Assembly: GCA_041650315.1 (NCBI GenBank)
Contig: JBAZLJ010000002.1
Coordinates: 124,001-188,000 of the forward strand
From: JAGVYF01 sp041650315
GTDB lineage: Archaea; Nanobdellota; Nanobdellia; Woesearchaeales; JAGVYF01
DNA length: 64,000 nucleotides
Direction of reading: 5' to 3'
The position numbers were made by a program, and so were the translations under genes. Under the pieces are notes generated by a model. It saw only the letters and a list, made by a program, of their open reading frames with translations, was not told the DNA's origin and did not search any database. This document shows, one piece after another, positions 1 to 8,787 of this stretch (within the stretch, counting starts at the first letter, position 1; the number at the start of each line of letters is the position of its first letter).

Positions 1-183
1 ATATTCGATCAACGCTGCTGCGAACGGATTTAGATATGATGTGAATGAACCTATTGCGAATAATGTCAAAGTAACGACACTCACCCAGAATAAGTTCTCT
101 CTGTAAAAAGGAGTGCCTGGTTTGCAATGTTCGCAAGTCAGAGATTCTTTAGGTTCATGTTCTGGATGATGGACGTGAGACAT
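1..183 (-). CDS. Permease, UPF0718/DUF318-like (N-terminal part only)
   Basis: Partial gene running off the left edge; only the first 61 residues are visible. The start at 183 gives a His-rich leader (MSHVHHPEHEP), a CEHC metal-binding-like motif, then TPFYRENLFW and the beginning of a hydrophobic segment (VSVVTLTLFAIGSF). This pattern, a His/Cys leader before a first membrane helix, resembles archaeal DUF318-type permeases implicated in metal or metalloid export. A second permease of the same general class lies at 45379-46338 but lacks this leader. A TATA-like box lies about 25 bases upstream on the minus strand. The family call is inference from the N-terminus alone. Confidence 0.5.
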   Translation of the reverse strand, partial: MSHVHHPEHEPKESLTCEHCKPGTPFYRENLFWVSVVTLTLFAIGSFTSYLNPFAAALIEY

Positions 184-256
184 ACAGCATTCTTTGGAAA
201 CTGAATTATTTAAAGTTGTTGTTTTACCAATTAACCAACGTAAAACCGAAACGTAA

Positions 257-267
257 CATATATAAAT
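257..267 (+). promoter_or_regulatory. TATA box for the 316-4576 gene cluster
   Basis: The string catatataaat lies about 50 bases before the ATG at 316 and resembles an archaeal TATA element. It would drive the run of five plus-strand genes that follow. Inference from sequence only. Confidence 0.45.
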
Positions 268-315
268 GATAAAATATCTATATTCCTATAAGAAAAAAGA
301 GGGTGTATCTGTAGC

Positions 316-774
316 ATGATAGAAACGATTACCAGTTTGTTTACTAGTTTATGGTTTTATTCAGCGATACTTCTAGTTGTAATCGTAATATTGGTTGTGT
401 ACAAACTCAAACTATTCAGTAATATGTTCTATAAAGATCATGAGACAGATATCGCTGAAAAGGCATCTGCATTGATCCAAAAAGAAAAGGAATTGAAGCT
501 TAAAGAGAAAGAAGTCCATAGACAGATTGAATTGCTTTACAAGGATTCCATTGTTGTCGATAACCTGCGTGAGATGATGGACAAGAAGCATTCTACCTAC
601 AAAGAGTATGAACAGAAAGTAAAAGGGCATCATAAAGAGCTGAAAGATGTCAAAGAAGTATTGTCTACTGTTGACGAACTGCTTGAGAAGCTGCCTGAAA
701 AGGATATAGAGAAATTCGTGAAATCATCAAAATTCAAGATATATAAGAAAGCTATAGAGAAATATGTGAAATGA
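316..774 (+). CDS. Membrane-anchored coiled-coil protein of the Tad-like cluster
   Basis: 152-residue protein with one strong N-terminal membrane helix (about residues 14-32) followed by a highly charged Lys/Glu-rich stretch (about 45-125) that looks like a long coiled coil. No enzymatic motif is visible. It is the first gene of a unidirectional cluster leading into a secretion ATPase and two TadC-like proteins, and ends one base before the next start, so co-translation is likely. A structural or scaffolding role at the membrane is an inference; I do not recognise a named family. Confidence 0.75.
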   Translation: MIETITSLFTSLWFYSAILLVVIVILVVYKLKLFSNMFYKDHETDIAEKASALIQKEKELKLKEKEVHRQIELLYKDSIVVDNLREMMDKKHSTYKEYEQKVKGHHKELKDVKEVLSTVDELLEKLPEKDIEKFVKSSKFKIYKKAIEKYVK

Positions 775-775
775 G

Positions 776-1165
776 ATGGCTGCTAAAACCAAATTAAAAA
801 AATCGCGTAAAGTCCCTTCTAAGAAAGCTAGCAAACCATTATCGAATCATGTATACACCACAAAGATCGACGAGATACTCAGCCTAATACAGAAAGAGGG
901 GAAGATTTCCCTCGAAGATCTTGCTATTGAGACTGACCTTTCTCTTGAGGAAGTCGAAAACTGGCTCAAGATACTGCAAGGCAAGAATCTTGTCGGCATT
1001 GAATACCCAGTTATGGGAAAGCCTTACGTTTATGTCATCGGAAAGACGAAACATGAAGAAGTTGACCCGAGCGAAATTGAAACTACTAAGACACGGAACA
1101 TGATAGTGTTTGGAGCTATTGTGTTTGTGCTGATGATGGTAGCTTATTACTTATTTTTCATGTGA
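776..1165 (+). CDS. Winged-helix protein with C-terminal membrane anchor
   Basis: 129 residues in three parts: a Lys-rich N-terminus (residues 1-25), a winged-helix-like domain (about 28-90; IDEILSLIQKEGKISLEDLA resembles helices of a wHTH), and a hydrophobic C-terminal helix (about 107-127). A DNA-binding-type domain tethered to the membrane within a secretion cluster is unusual. The wHTH could instead mediate protein contacts. The gene overlaps the ATPase start by 4 nt. Function unknown. Confidence 0.75.
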   Translation: MAAKTKLKKSRKVPSKKASKPLSNHVYTTKIDEILSLIQKEGKISLEDLAIETDLSLEEVENWLKILQGKNLVGIEYPVMGKPYVYVIGKTKHEEVDPSEIETTKTRNMIVFGAIVFVLMMVAYYLFFM

Positions 1166-2718
1166 AAATGAAACTAAAAGAATACGAAACTTGCGGACAG
1201 AAAAAATTGCTTGATTCCTATACTTTAGTGTCTGATAATGTGCCTGTAACTGTCAATATATGGGACTGCAGTGAAGAGAGCATCCCTGTATATGAAATAA
1301 AGTTCCCTGCAATCGGCGCTGGAACCTCAGCGTTCTTGGACGCTTTACGTGATGAAGTAGCACGAGATATCTCTGTGAAGAACGAGATATTGACTGACCC
1401 TAAAGTCGCTGCGCGCACTAAATCCGAATACCATCACAAGATTAGGCATATGATAAAAGATAGATTGCCTGGAACTCCGGAAGATCATATCAATCTTTTC
1501 GCAGGAATGACTCTGCATAAGATGTACGGACTTGGCGATATGGAAATAGTCCTTTCTGATAATTTCCTAGAAGAAGTCGCTGTGAATAGCGCGAAGCAGC
1601 CTGTCTCTGTGTACCACAAGAAGCATGGCTGGTGTAAGACAATGCTCTTTGTCGAGAATGAGGAAGAAATCTATAATATCTCTTCATTGATTGGACGTAA
1701 TGTCGGCAAAGATATCACTAATCTTAATCCTATGATGGATGCACATCTCCTTTCAGGCGACAGGGTCGCTTCCACGCTATTTCCGATCAGTACTGGCGGG
1801 AACACTATCACAATTAGACGTTTTGCTAGAGTGCCTTGGACTGTGACTCACTTTATCAGTCCGGAATACAAAACTATGTCTGTCGATGTCGCCGCACTCC
1901 TTTGGATGGCTATGCATTACGAACTTAATGTTGTCGTTGCCGGAGGAACTGCTTCTGGTAAAACTTCTGTTTTGAATACCCTCGCTTCATTCATTCCACC
2001 AACTCAAAGGATTATTTCAGTTGAAGATACTCGCGAGATTAATTTGCCGAAACCATTGCATTGGAACTGGGTTCCTTTGGCAAGCAGGACCCCTAACTTA
2101 GAAGGACAAGGTTCTGTGTCAATGCTTGATTTGATTCAAGCATCTTTACGTATGAGGCCTGACAGAATAGTTGTCGGCGAGATCCGGAAACCTGACCAGG
2201 CAGAAGCTTTATTCGAAGCTATGCACACAGGACACTCTATTTACGCTACTATGCATGCAGATACAGCCCAACAAGTTCAAAGAAGACTGACCGAACCGCC
2301 AATGAATGTACCAGTGGCGGAAGTCTCTTCTTTGCATCTGATATTAGTCCAGTATCGTGATAGACGAACGGGGCGCAGAAGGACTATGGAATTGACTGAA
2401 CTGCTTCCGACCTCAGGAGAAACTTCTAAACTTGAGTTGAATCCTCTCTACAGATGGAGACCGAGAGTAGATAAATTCGAAGAAGTCAATAAACCAACAC
2501 GTCTTTTTGACGAATTGAACCTGCATACAGGCATGACAGTCAAAGAGATTGAAGAGGATCTTGAAGGGAAGAAATCAGTCTTGAACTGGATGATCAAAAA
2601 TAAATTGTTCGATATAGATCAAGTTGGAGATGTGTTCAGGATATACTACAAAGAGCCTTCACTACTTCTTAATGCTGTGAAAGAAGGCTGGACTTATGAT
2701 AGATTGGTCGGCAAATGA
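1162..2718 (+). CDS. Type II/IV secretion system ATPase (TadA/GspE superfamily)
   Basis: 518-residue hexameric-type secretion ATPase. Walker A GGTASGKTS sits at about residues 260-268, followed by an Asp box (EDTREINLP), a Walker B/Glu segment (RIVVGEIR) and a His box (MHTGHSIYATMHAD). These are hallmarks of the archaeal pilus/archaellum/Tad ATPase family. It powers assembly or secretion of type IV pilin-like filaments at the cytoplasmic face. The next two genes encode its expected membrane platform, overlapping by 4 nt. No pilin or prepilin peptidase gene is in the window, so the filament type is undetermined. Confidence 0.93.
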   Translation: MKMKLKEYETCGQKKLLDSYTLVSDNVPVTVNIWDCSEESIPVYEIKFPAIGAGTSAFLDALRDEVARDISVKNEILTDPKVAARTKSEYHHKIRHMIKDRLPGTPEDHINLFAGMTLHKMYGLGDMEIVLSDNFLEEVAVNSAKQPVSVYHKKHGWCKTMLFVENEEEIYNISSLIGRNVGKDITNLNPMMDAHLLSGDRVASTLFPISTGGNTITIRRFARVPWTVTHFISPEYKTMSVDVAALLWMAMHYELNVVVAGGTASGKTSVLNTLASFIPPTQRIISVEDTREINLPKPLHWNWVPLASRTPNLEGQGSVSMLDLIQASLRMRPDRIVVGEIRKPDQAEALFEAMHTGHSIYATMHADTAQQVQRRLTEPPMNVPVAEVSSLHLILVQYRDRRTGRRRTMELTELLPTSGETSKLELNPLYRWRPRVDKFEEVNKPTRLFDELNLHTGMTVKEIEEDLEGKKSVLNWMIKNKLFDIDQVGDVFRIYYKEPSLLLNAVKEGWTYDRLVGK

Positions 2719-3611
2719 AAGACATAAGATTGCCATTCCAGATCTTTGGAATACGGACAACGAATAAGTTGGATTCTGCTTTTTCAGGTATTTTCCAACG
2801 CGTTGAGAAGTTTGTTCCTGGATTGAAATATGATCTAGTAAAAAGCGATCTTGAGGTTTCACCAACTGAATATGTCGGATTCTGCTTTTTTAATTCGTTT
2901 TTTATGTTCGCTATCGCTTTTGTTTTCTTATTTCCGCTTAGCTTTCTTGTAGCTGGACGTCCTTTGCTTATCTCTTTGGAGATTGGGCTTGGTTCTGCTT
3001 TGTTGATATTTTTTATGATGTTCTATATCTTACTGCGTTATCCTTCAGTCACTGCCGGTAAAATAAGCGAACAGATCGACAAGAATCTTGTGTATGGTCT
3101 GAAGGATTTGCTTCTACAACTTAGTTCAGGAATTCCGTTGTATAACGCTATATCCAACGTAGCTGACGCTAAATACGGACAGATTTCCTATGAGTTCTCT
3201 AAAGTCAGCAAGAATATCAAAACAGGAATGCCTGTTGTTATCGCCTTAGAGAAGATGGCAGTAGAGACTAAATCAAAATTCTTGAAAAGGACTGTGTGGC
3301 AGATGGTCAACTCGATTAAAGCTGGATCTTCTGTTAAAGGCGCTTTACAGTCGGTTATACTAGAATTGATGAATGAGCAACGCAATAGCATAATGAATTA
3401 CGCCAAGGAATTGAATCTATGGACTTTGATTTACATGCTTTTTGCTGTGGCTATACCTTCAATTGGCGGTACGCTGCTGATAGTATTGTCTAGCTTCGCT
3501 GGCGCGGGAATAAGCAAAAGTTCTTTTGTATTGTTTTTATCTCTCGGATTCATTGTACAGATCGGATTGATTGAATTCATAAAATCACGGAGACCGGTGA
3601 TCAACATATGA
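2715..3611 (+). CDS. Type II secretion system F (TadC-like) membrane protein, first copy
   Basis: 298 residues with membrane helices near residues 55-75, 83-110, 230-255 and 265-285, and a cytosolic helical T2SSF domain between (about 125-225; contains GLKDLLLQLSSGIPLYNAI). This is the platform protein that couples the secretion ATPase to filament assembly. It overlaps both its upstream ATPase gene and its downstream paralogue by 4 nt, implying translational coupling. Archaeal Tad-like systems commonly carry two tandem F-type proteins, as here. Confidence 0.9.
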   Translation: MKDIRLPFQIFGIRTTNKLDSAFSGIFQRVEKFVPGLKYDLVKSDLEVSPTEYVGFCFFNSFFMFAIAFVFLFPLSFLVAGRPLLISLEIGLGSALLIFFMMFYILLRYPSVTAGKISEQIDKNLVYGLKDLLLQLSSGIPLYNAISNVADAKYGQISYEFSKVSKNIKTGMPVVIALEKMAVETKSKFLKRTVWQMVNSIKAGSSVKGALQSVILELMNEQRNSIMNYAKELNLWTLIYMLFAVAIPSIGGTLLIVLSSFAGAGISKSSFVLFLSLGFIVQIGLIEFIKSRRPVINI

Positions 3612-4576
3612 ATATCTATAAGTTTGTTGCAAACCTGTATCCTAAGAAAGCGCAGATCTATTTGGGCAAATTGCTGAAATCTGCAGGAGATAATTCTCCG
3701 CTTGAATATTGGCTTGGCTCTTATACGTTATTTTCATTTTTAGTTGGTTTCGCTATATTCATATCGTCTTGGACGATTTATGGATATCTCGACTTATATT
3801 ACCTTTTAGTGGGTATTGCTGTATCTCTACTTATCATGTTCTTTGTGCTGATTGTGATATTCTTGAAATTCGAGGATAGGATTGCGCGTATCGATGAAGT
3901 GATTCCGGATATGCTGATGCTTGTCGCATCTAATCTGACTTCGGGACTTACGCCTTACCAAGCATTGAATGTGAGCGCGCGTCCTGAGTTTGGTCCGCTT
4001 TCTGAAGAGATTAAAGTGGTTGTGAAGAAAAGTCACGGGACTGAATCTTTTACGGACTTGCTTCTTCGTATGACTGATAATATTAAATCAGAATCACTTG
4101 ATAGGGTAATTAAAATGTTCTCTTCTGCTATGCGTGCCGGCGGGAAACTTGCGCAATTGCTTGAGGATATCGCCGCAGATATGTCTGCGACCAAAGTATT
4201 GAAGGATGAGCTTGTGACTACTACTAAAACTTATACGACTTTCATTTTGTTTACGATTATTATTGGAAGTCCTTTACTTTTGGGAATATCCATACATTTC
4301 ATCAATCTTGTCGCGGATCTGCAGACGAGCACCACTAACAACCCAGGTTATGGGCTGGATTTCCTCGCAGGCGGATTGACTATAACGCCGGAGTATCTGA
4401 CTATGGTGTCCATCATCATGCTGATAATCACATCGTTCTTGACAGCTTCATTGCTCGGAGTGATTAAAGAAGGAAACGAGATATACGGACTGCGTTATGC
4501 TCCACTTTTGTTAGCGGGGACTTTGACGACTTTCTTCATTGTCAGGTATGTGATCAGTGTGTTCTTCGCAGTTTAA
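3608..4576 (+). CDS. Type II secretion system F (TadC-like) membrane protein, second copy
   Basis: 322 residues. Hydrophobic segments lie at about residues 35-60, 65-88, 212-235, 260-285 and 295-318, flanking a cytosolic T2SSF domain (IPDMLMLVASNLTSGLTPYQAL at about 98-119). It is paralogous to the preceding gene and likely forms a heteromeric inner-membrane platform with it. It is the last gene of the cluster; the next gene is convergent and starts 10 bases after this stop. Confidence 0.9.
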   Translation: MNIYKFVANLYPKKAQIYLGKLLKSAGDNSPLEYWLGSYTLFSFLVGFAIFISSWTIYGYLDLYYLLVGIAVSLLIMFFVLIVIFLKFEDRIARIDEVIPDMLMLVASNLTSGLTPYQALNVSARPEFGPLSEEIKVVVKKSHGTESFTDLLLRMTDNIKSESLDRVIKMFSSAMRAGGKLAQLLEDIAADMSATKVLKDELVTTTKTYTTFILFTIIIGSPLLLGISIHFINLVADLQTSTTNNPGYGLDFLAGGLTITPEYLTMVSIIMLIITSFLTASLLGVIKEGNEIYGLRYAPLLLAGTLTTFFIVRYVISVFFAV

Positions 4577-4586
4577 AAATAAAAAA

Positions 4587-4949
4587 TTATGCAGCCATCT
4601 CATTATTTGAGAACATATTTATCGAGAATCTATTGGCTATATGTGGAAATTTTTTCTTGTTCCTCTCAATTATTTTGACTAACCCTATGCCTTCAAGATA
4701 CTTTATGTTCCTGAATACCACTTCATAAGGCTTATTCAATTCTTTAGCCAATTGATATATATTCTTGACATTATTCTTATATACCTTCTGAAGCAATTTT
4801 ATTCTTTCAGGACTGAACACTTTGTTGAAAATCTCGGGAGTCATGATTATGTCGGATTCAGGCTTAGTCAATCTGCCTTTCTTCATCTTTTCATTAATCT
4901 CTTCATTGTACTTCTTAATAGATTCCACAATTTTTATCTCGTGCACCAT
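4587..4949 (-). CDS. HTH antitoxin-like regulator (HVO_A0114-type)
   Basis: 120 residues. The segment MTPEIFNKVFSPERIKLLQ followed by IYQLAKELNKPYEVVFRNIKYLEGIGLV is characteristic of archaeal HVO_A0114-type winged-helix proteins found as the DNA-binding half of toxin-antitoxin pairs. It lies 10 bases downstream of the toxin-like gene, so both are probably one operon under the palindrome at 5300-5322. Antitoxin role and operator binding are inference. Confidence 0.7.
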   Translation of the reverse strand: MVHEIKIVESIKKYNEEINEKMKKGRLTKPESDIIMTPEIFNKVFSPERIKLLQKVYKNNVKNIYQLAKELNKPYEVVFRNIKYLEGIGLVKIIERNKKKFPHIANRFSINMFSNNEMAA

Positions 4950-4959
4950 TTTATTACCT

Positions 4960-5289
4960 CTATTCGAATTCTATAATCCTCTTGAATCTCTCTTTCAATA
5001 GGCGTTTGCTTACCTCTTTGATGACTTTCTCAGCATCATGGAAAGAGACATCTATTCTCTTGACTTTCCTTACCTTGTATACATGTATATGACAGCCATA
5101 TTGCGATTCGTGAGGATAATTATCAATCCGGCATAGCTCGATCCATTCTGAACCATTGAAATAAAGCATCTGCAATGCCCATTTGAACATCTCAGGAAAT
5201 TCCTTAGGGACTTCCATCTTGCTTAGATTCTTCACTAATCTGACATCAACATCGTACATCTCTTCGAAGCCGTCAAATATCAATTTCAT
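4960..5289 (-). CDS. Toxin-like small protein (TumE/DUF7718-type)
   Basis: 109-residue protein with the core RIDNYPHESQYGCHIHVYK then VSFHDAEKVIKEV. This N-x-PH...H-x-H pattern resembles the TumE-type toxin family paired with HTH antitoxins. It is first in a two-gene unit, upstream of the HTH gene, an order seen in such pairs. The start lies just behind a TATA box and a perfect inverted repeat, fitting autoregulation. The family assignment is pattern recognition and toxicity is unproven. Confidence 0.6.
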   Translation of the reverse strand: MKLIFDGFEEMYDVDVRLVKNLSKMEVPKEFPEMFKWALQMLYFNGSEWIELCRIDNYPHESQYGCHIHVYKVRKVKRIDVSFHDAEKVIKEVSKRLLKERFKRIIEFE

Positions 5290-5299
5290 GGCGTTCTAC

Positions 5300-5322
5300 T
5301 ATATGACTTACCAAGTCATATA
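5300..5322 (-). promoter_or_regulatory. Palindromic operator of the toxin-antitoxin-like pair
   Basis: Two 10-base arms (TATATGACTT and AAGTCATATA) separated by three bases form a perfect inverted repeat. It lies between a minus-strand TATA box (about 5319-5329) and the toxin-like start at 5289, overlapping the expected transcription start. This is where an autorepressing antitoxin would bind. Confidence 0.65.
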
Positions 5323-5360
5323 TATAAACTTTTCTATCATCTATTGCCTTTATAATAACA

Positions 5361-5386
5361 TTTATAAATCTATATTGAGTACTCAA
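5361..5386 (+). promoter_or_regulatory. pheS promoter: TATA box plus perfect 12-bp palindrome
   Basis: TATA box tttataaat (5361-5369) lies about 26 bases before the pheS ATG at 5392, implying a leaderless or nearly leaderless mRNA. Between them sits the perfect palindrome TTGAGTACTCAA (5375-5386), placed as an operator would be at the transcription start. Confidence 0.55.
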
Positions 5387-5391
5387 CACCT

Positions 5392-6918
5392 ATGGAAGAC
5401 ATGCGCAAGATAGCAGACTCACTGCATCCTTTAGAGAGGAAAGTATTGCCTCTTATTAAGAAACATGACAGGCTTTCTTCGCTAATTACTGCATCTGGAC
5501 TTGCTGATGCGGCTGTTATGAGAGCTTTGCAATGGTTGGCGAACAAATCTTTAGTTGTATCTAAAGAAGATTTCTTGAAGCGCGTTGAATTGGATAAGAA
5601 CGGATTAGAATACGCTGTAAAAGGACTTCCTGAATACCAAATACTTAGATTTTTGATTAAACATAATTCTCCTATTGACCTTACTGAACTGCGTGAGAAA
5701 CTCGGCATGGAGATGCAAGAATTGCAGTTCTCTATCGGATTATTGAAAAGAAAGAATCTGATTGCCTTGAATAAGGTAAGCGCAGAAAAGACTATGGTGT
5801 CTTTAACTGACCAAGGAAAGACCGAGCCTCATGTTCCAGAAGAGCATTTCCTGAAATGGTTAGGCAATGGCAAGAAAGATTCTGAAATATTGAAACACGA
5901 AGATAGATTAATCATGCACGACTTGCTTACCAGAAGGCAAATAATCAAAATCGCTTTGGTTAAAGATTGGATAATCGAATATACTCAACTTGGCAAAGAG
6001 ATGTCCAATATGCAATTCTCTGATGTCATCGAAAGCCTTTCACCTGAAATGTTACGTTCAGGCAACTGGCAAGGACAGACATTCAGAAGATATGACGTTC
6101 GCGGAACTGTTCCTAGACTTTATGGCGGCAAGAAACAACACTATAAAGCGTTCCATGATACAGTACGTAAAAAGTTCCTTTCTATGGGTTTCACTGAGAT
6201 GTTCGGGCCTGTAGTAGAATCGGATTTCTGGGATATGGACGCACTATTCATGCCGCAGTTCCATTCAGCTAGAGATATTCACGAAGCATATTATCTTAAA
6301 GAGCCTGCTGCGATGGAAATAGATGCGAAAATATTGAAAAATGTTAAAGATGCGCATGAGAATGGCATAGGAACTGGCTCTAAAGGATGGCGCTATAAAT
6401 TCGATGTAAATCGAACTAAAAGAACATTACTTAGAACACAGGGTACTGCATGTTCTGCACGTATGCTGACATCTAAGGATTTGAAGATACCGGGCAAGTA
6501 TTTCGCAATGGCCAAATGTTTCAGATATGACGTTATTGATGCTACTCACTTACCGGATTTCTTCCAGACAGAAGGGATTGTATTAGGTGAAGGTTTGAAC
6601 TTTAAATCGCTGAAAGGCGTTCTGAAAATGTTTGCAGAAGAATTCGCTGAAACTGATCAAGTGAAGATCAAGCCGGCATATTTCCCGTTCACTGAACCAT
6701 CTGCTGAACTTTTCGCTAAACATCCTGAGATGGGATGGATTGAACTAGGCGGTTCTGGAATTTTCCGTCCGGAACTTTGTAAGGCTCTTGGAGTGAATGT
6801 GCCTGTAATCGCTTGGGGATTAGGAATTGACAGAATCGGTATGTTCAATATGAAAATAAACGATATACGTAATTTATATTCGCAGGATTTAGCTTATCTG
6901 AGGAATCATAGGTTATAG
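5392..6918 (+). CDS. pheS: Phenylalanyl-tRNA synthetase alpha subunit
   Basis: 508 residues, the length of archaeal PheS. The N-terminal ~200 residues are winged-helix tRNA-binding repeats. The class II catalytic core follows, with the motif 2 region (AKCFRYDVIDATHLPDFFQTEG) and motif 3 (GLGIDRIGM at about 482-490). It aminoacylates tRNA-Phe together with PheT. pheT starts 3 bases downstream, so the two are one operon. The promoter is described separately at 5361. Confidence 0.97.
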   Translation: MEDMRKIADSLHPLERKVLPLIKKHDRLSSLITASGLADAAVMRALQWLANKSLVVSKEDFLKRVELDKNGLEYAVKGLPEYQILRFLIKHNSPIDLTELREKLGMEMQELQFSIGLLKRKNLIALNKVSAEKTMVSLTDQGKTEPHVPEEHFLKWLGNGKKDSEILKHEDRLIMHDLLTRRQIIKIALVKDWIIEYTQLGKEMSNMQFSDVIESLSPEMLRSGNWQGQTFRRYDVRGTVPRLYGGKKQHYKAFHDTVRKKFLSMGFTEMFGPVVESDFWDMDALFMPQFHSARDIHEAYYLKEPAAMEIDAKILKNVKDAHENGIGTGSKGWRYKFDVNRTKRTLLRTQGTACSARMLTSKDLKIPGKYFAMAKCFRYDVIDATHLPDFFQTEGIVLGEGLNFKSLKGVLKMFAEEFAETDQVKIKPAYFPFTEPSAELFAKHPEMGWIELGGSGIFRPELCKALGVNVPVIAWGLGIDRIGMFNMKINDIRNLYSQDLAYLRNHRL

Positions 6919-6921
6919 AAA

Positions 6922-8583
6922 ATGCCAACAATAAAATTCGCACTTGAGGACTTGAACAAACTCGTCGGTAGGAAATTAACTTCTACTGAAGTAGAGCATC
7001 TTGTGGAGTACGGCAAAGGTGAATTGAAAGACTATTCATCGGAAACTGATGAAATGCAGGTTAATTTCGATGACACTAATTTGCCTTACTTGTGGTCAGT
7101 GGAAGGCTTCGCTCGTTTAGTTCGTGGCGCTTTAGTAGTGGAAACTGGATTGCCTAAACTTAACTTAGTGAAATCGGATTACAAAGTAGTTGTGAATAAA
7201 TCCGTGAAGACTATCCGTCCTTATATTTCAGCTATCGGTGTACGCGGAAAGCCTATCGATGATTATTTCCTCAAGCAAATAATACAATTGCAGGAGAAGT
7301 TCTGCGATTCGTATGGCGTGAAACGTAAAAAAGTCGCACTTGGTGTATATTCATTATCTAAAATAAAGTTCCCTGTATTCTATAAAGCGGTTGAACCTGA
7401 AAGCGTTGAGTTCGAGCCATTGGGTTTCAAACGCAAGATGACTCCTGGAGAGATTCTTGAGATGCATCCTGCTGGGCAGTTGTATGCTCACTTATTGAAA
7501 CATGTTGATAAGTTCCCATTGCTTGTAGATGACAATAATGAGGTCCTTAGTTTCCCGCCTGTAATAAATAGCAATCATTCCGGCAAAATTGAAGTTGGCG
7601 AAACTGAACTATTCGTTGAAGCGACCGGCGATGATGCGGATGCTGTTAATCTAGCTATCAATATATTCGCGCAGGCGTTCTCTGACAGAGGGTATGAGAT
7701 ATATCCTGTCGAAATTGAGTATGACGACCATACAGTTAAATGTCCGTATAATCCTAACGAGAAGATCAAATTAAAAGGAACTCAAGTGACTGAATTGCTT
7801 GGCCTTGAGCTTAATGACAACGCCATTAAGAAATTGCTTGAGAAAGGACGTTACGGGTATAATGACGGAACTGTTGCAGTTCCTATGTATAGGCAGGATA
7901 TCATGCATTGGGTAGATATCGTTGAAGATATCGCAATAATGTACGGTTTCAATGAGATTCCTGTAGAAGAACTTACGCATATGACTATCGGGTCTACATC
8001 ACCGCAGATTGTTTTGAATGATAAGATGCGCGACTTCTTGATTGGATTCGGATATCAGGAAGTCCTTAACGCGATGCTTTCAAATAAAGATACTATGTTC
8101 ACTAAGATGGAAATGGCTCCTTATTCTCTCCTTGAGATCAAGGATTACATGTCAGAGTCGTATTCCGTAGTGCGTAATTCTTTGATACCTGTGCTGATGG
8201 AAGTGCTTTCTAAGAACAAGCATAATGAATATCCTCAGCGAGTGTTCGAGCAAGGGCTTGTTTCACTTAATCTTAAGACTCACGCTGTTGATCAAGATAG
8301 GATTGCTGCGGCTTCTACGCATTCAGAAGCGAGCTATACTGAAATGAAGCAAGTGTTCGAAGGCGTGATGCGTTCGCTTGATCTAACTGAATTAGAATAT
8401 CATGAGACTGAGCATAGCTCGTTCATCGCTGGCAGAGTTGCGAAGATTGTAGTGAAAGGTCGCGAACTTGGAATCATTGGCGAGATTGCGCCGAAAGTGA
8501 TTACCAACTGGGGCTTAGATACGCCTGTGGTGGCTTTCGAGTTGAATTTGACGGAATTGAACGGATTAGTTGGTAAACGCTAG
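6922..8583 (+). CDS. pheT: Phenylalanyl-tRNA synthetase beta subunit
   Basis: 553 residues, the compact archaeal/eukaryotic PheT form without the bacterial EMAP and FDX domains. The B3/B4 region (about 80-270) carries editing-domain-type segments. The B5 domain follows (CPYNPNEKIKLKG...TELLGL), and then the catalytic-like core starting near VDIVEDIAIMYGFNEIP. It forms the alpha2-beta2 enzyme with PheS immediately upstream. Confidence 0.96.
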   Translation: MPTIKFALEDLNKLVGRKLTSTEVEHLVEYGKGELKDYSSETDEMQVNFDDTNLPYLWSVEGFARLVRGALVVETGLPKLNLVKSDYKVVVNKSVKTIRPYISAIGVRGKPIDDYFLKQIIQLQEKFCDSYGVKRKKVALGVYSLSKIKFPVFYKAVEPESVEFEPLGFKRKMTPGEILEMHPAGQLYAHLLKHVDKFPLLVDDNNEVLSFPPVINSNHSGKIEVGETELFVEATGDDADAVNLAINIFAQAFSDRGYEIYPVEIEYDDHTVKCPYNPNEKIKLKGTQVTELLGLELNDNAIKKLLEKGRYGYNDGTVAVPMYRQDIMHWVDIVEDIAIMYGFNEIPVEELTHMTIGSTSPQIVLNDKMRDFLIGFGYQEVLNAMLSNKDTMFTKMEMAPYSLLEIKDYMSESYSVVRNSLIPVLMEVLSKNKHNEYPQRVFEQGLVSLNLKTHAVDQDRIAAASTHSEASYTEMKQVFEGVMRSLDLTELEYHETEHSSFIAGRVAKIVVKGRELGIIGEIAPKVITNWGLDTPVVAFELNLTELNGLVGKR

Positions 8584-8634
8584 ATTTCTAAAATTTAAAA
8601 ACATTTAAATAGATATATTTGGTAATATATTATT

Positions 8635-8787
8635 ATGGAAAACGAAGAATTAGGAATACCCGCAATTGTTTTATTAATTCTGGTCTTAATCTTTAAACAG
8701 GGTTTAAAATTTGATGCCAATTGGTCTTTTATAATTGGACTAATCGGTTTCGTAATAACTTTCTTAATATTGAGAGGTAAAAAATGA
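8635..8787 (+). CDS. Small two-helix membrane protein
   Basis: 50-residue ORF starting MENEELGIPAIV with two hydrophobic stretches (about 8-20 and 31-46) and ending in a basic RGKK tail. It overlaps the HNH gene by the 4-nt ATGA junction, so the pair is probably translationally coupled. A TATA-like string (acatttaaat, about 8601-8610) precedes it. The region is markedly more AT-rich than pheT, suggesting recent acquisition. Function unknown. Confidence 0.6.
   Translation: MENEELGIPAIVLLILVLIFKQGLKFDANWSFIIGLIGFVITFLILRGKK

Noticed and set aside
5370..5708. Minus-strand ORF over the pheS N-terminus
   Set aside because: Antisense shadow of a certain gene; no ribosome-binding site or family pattern.
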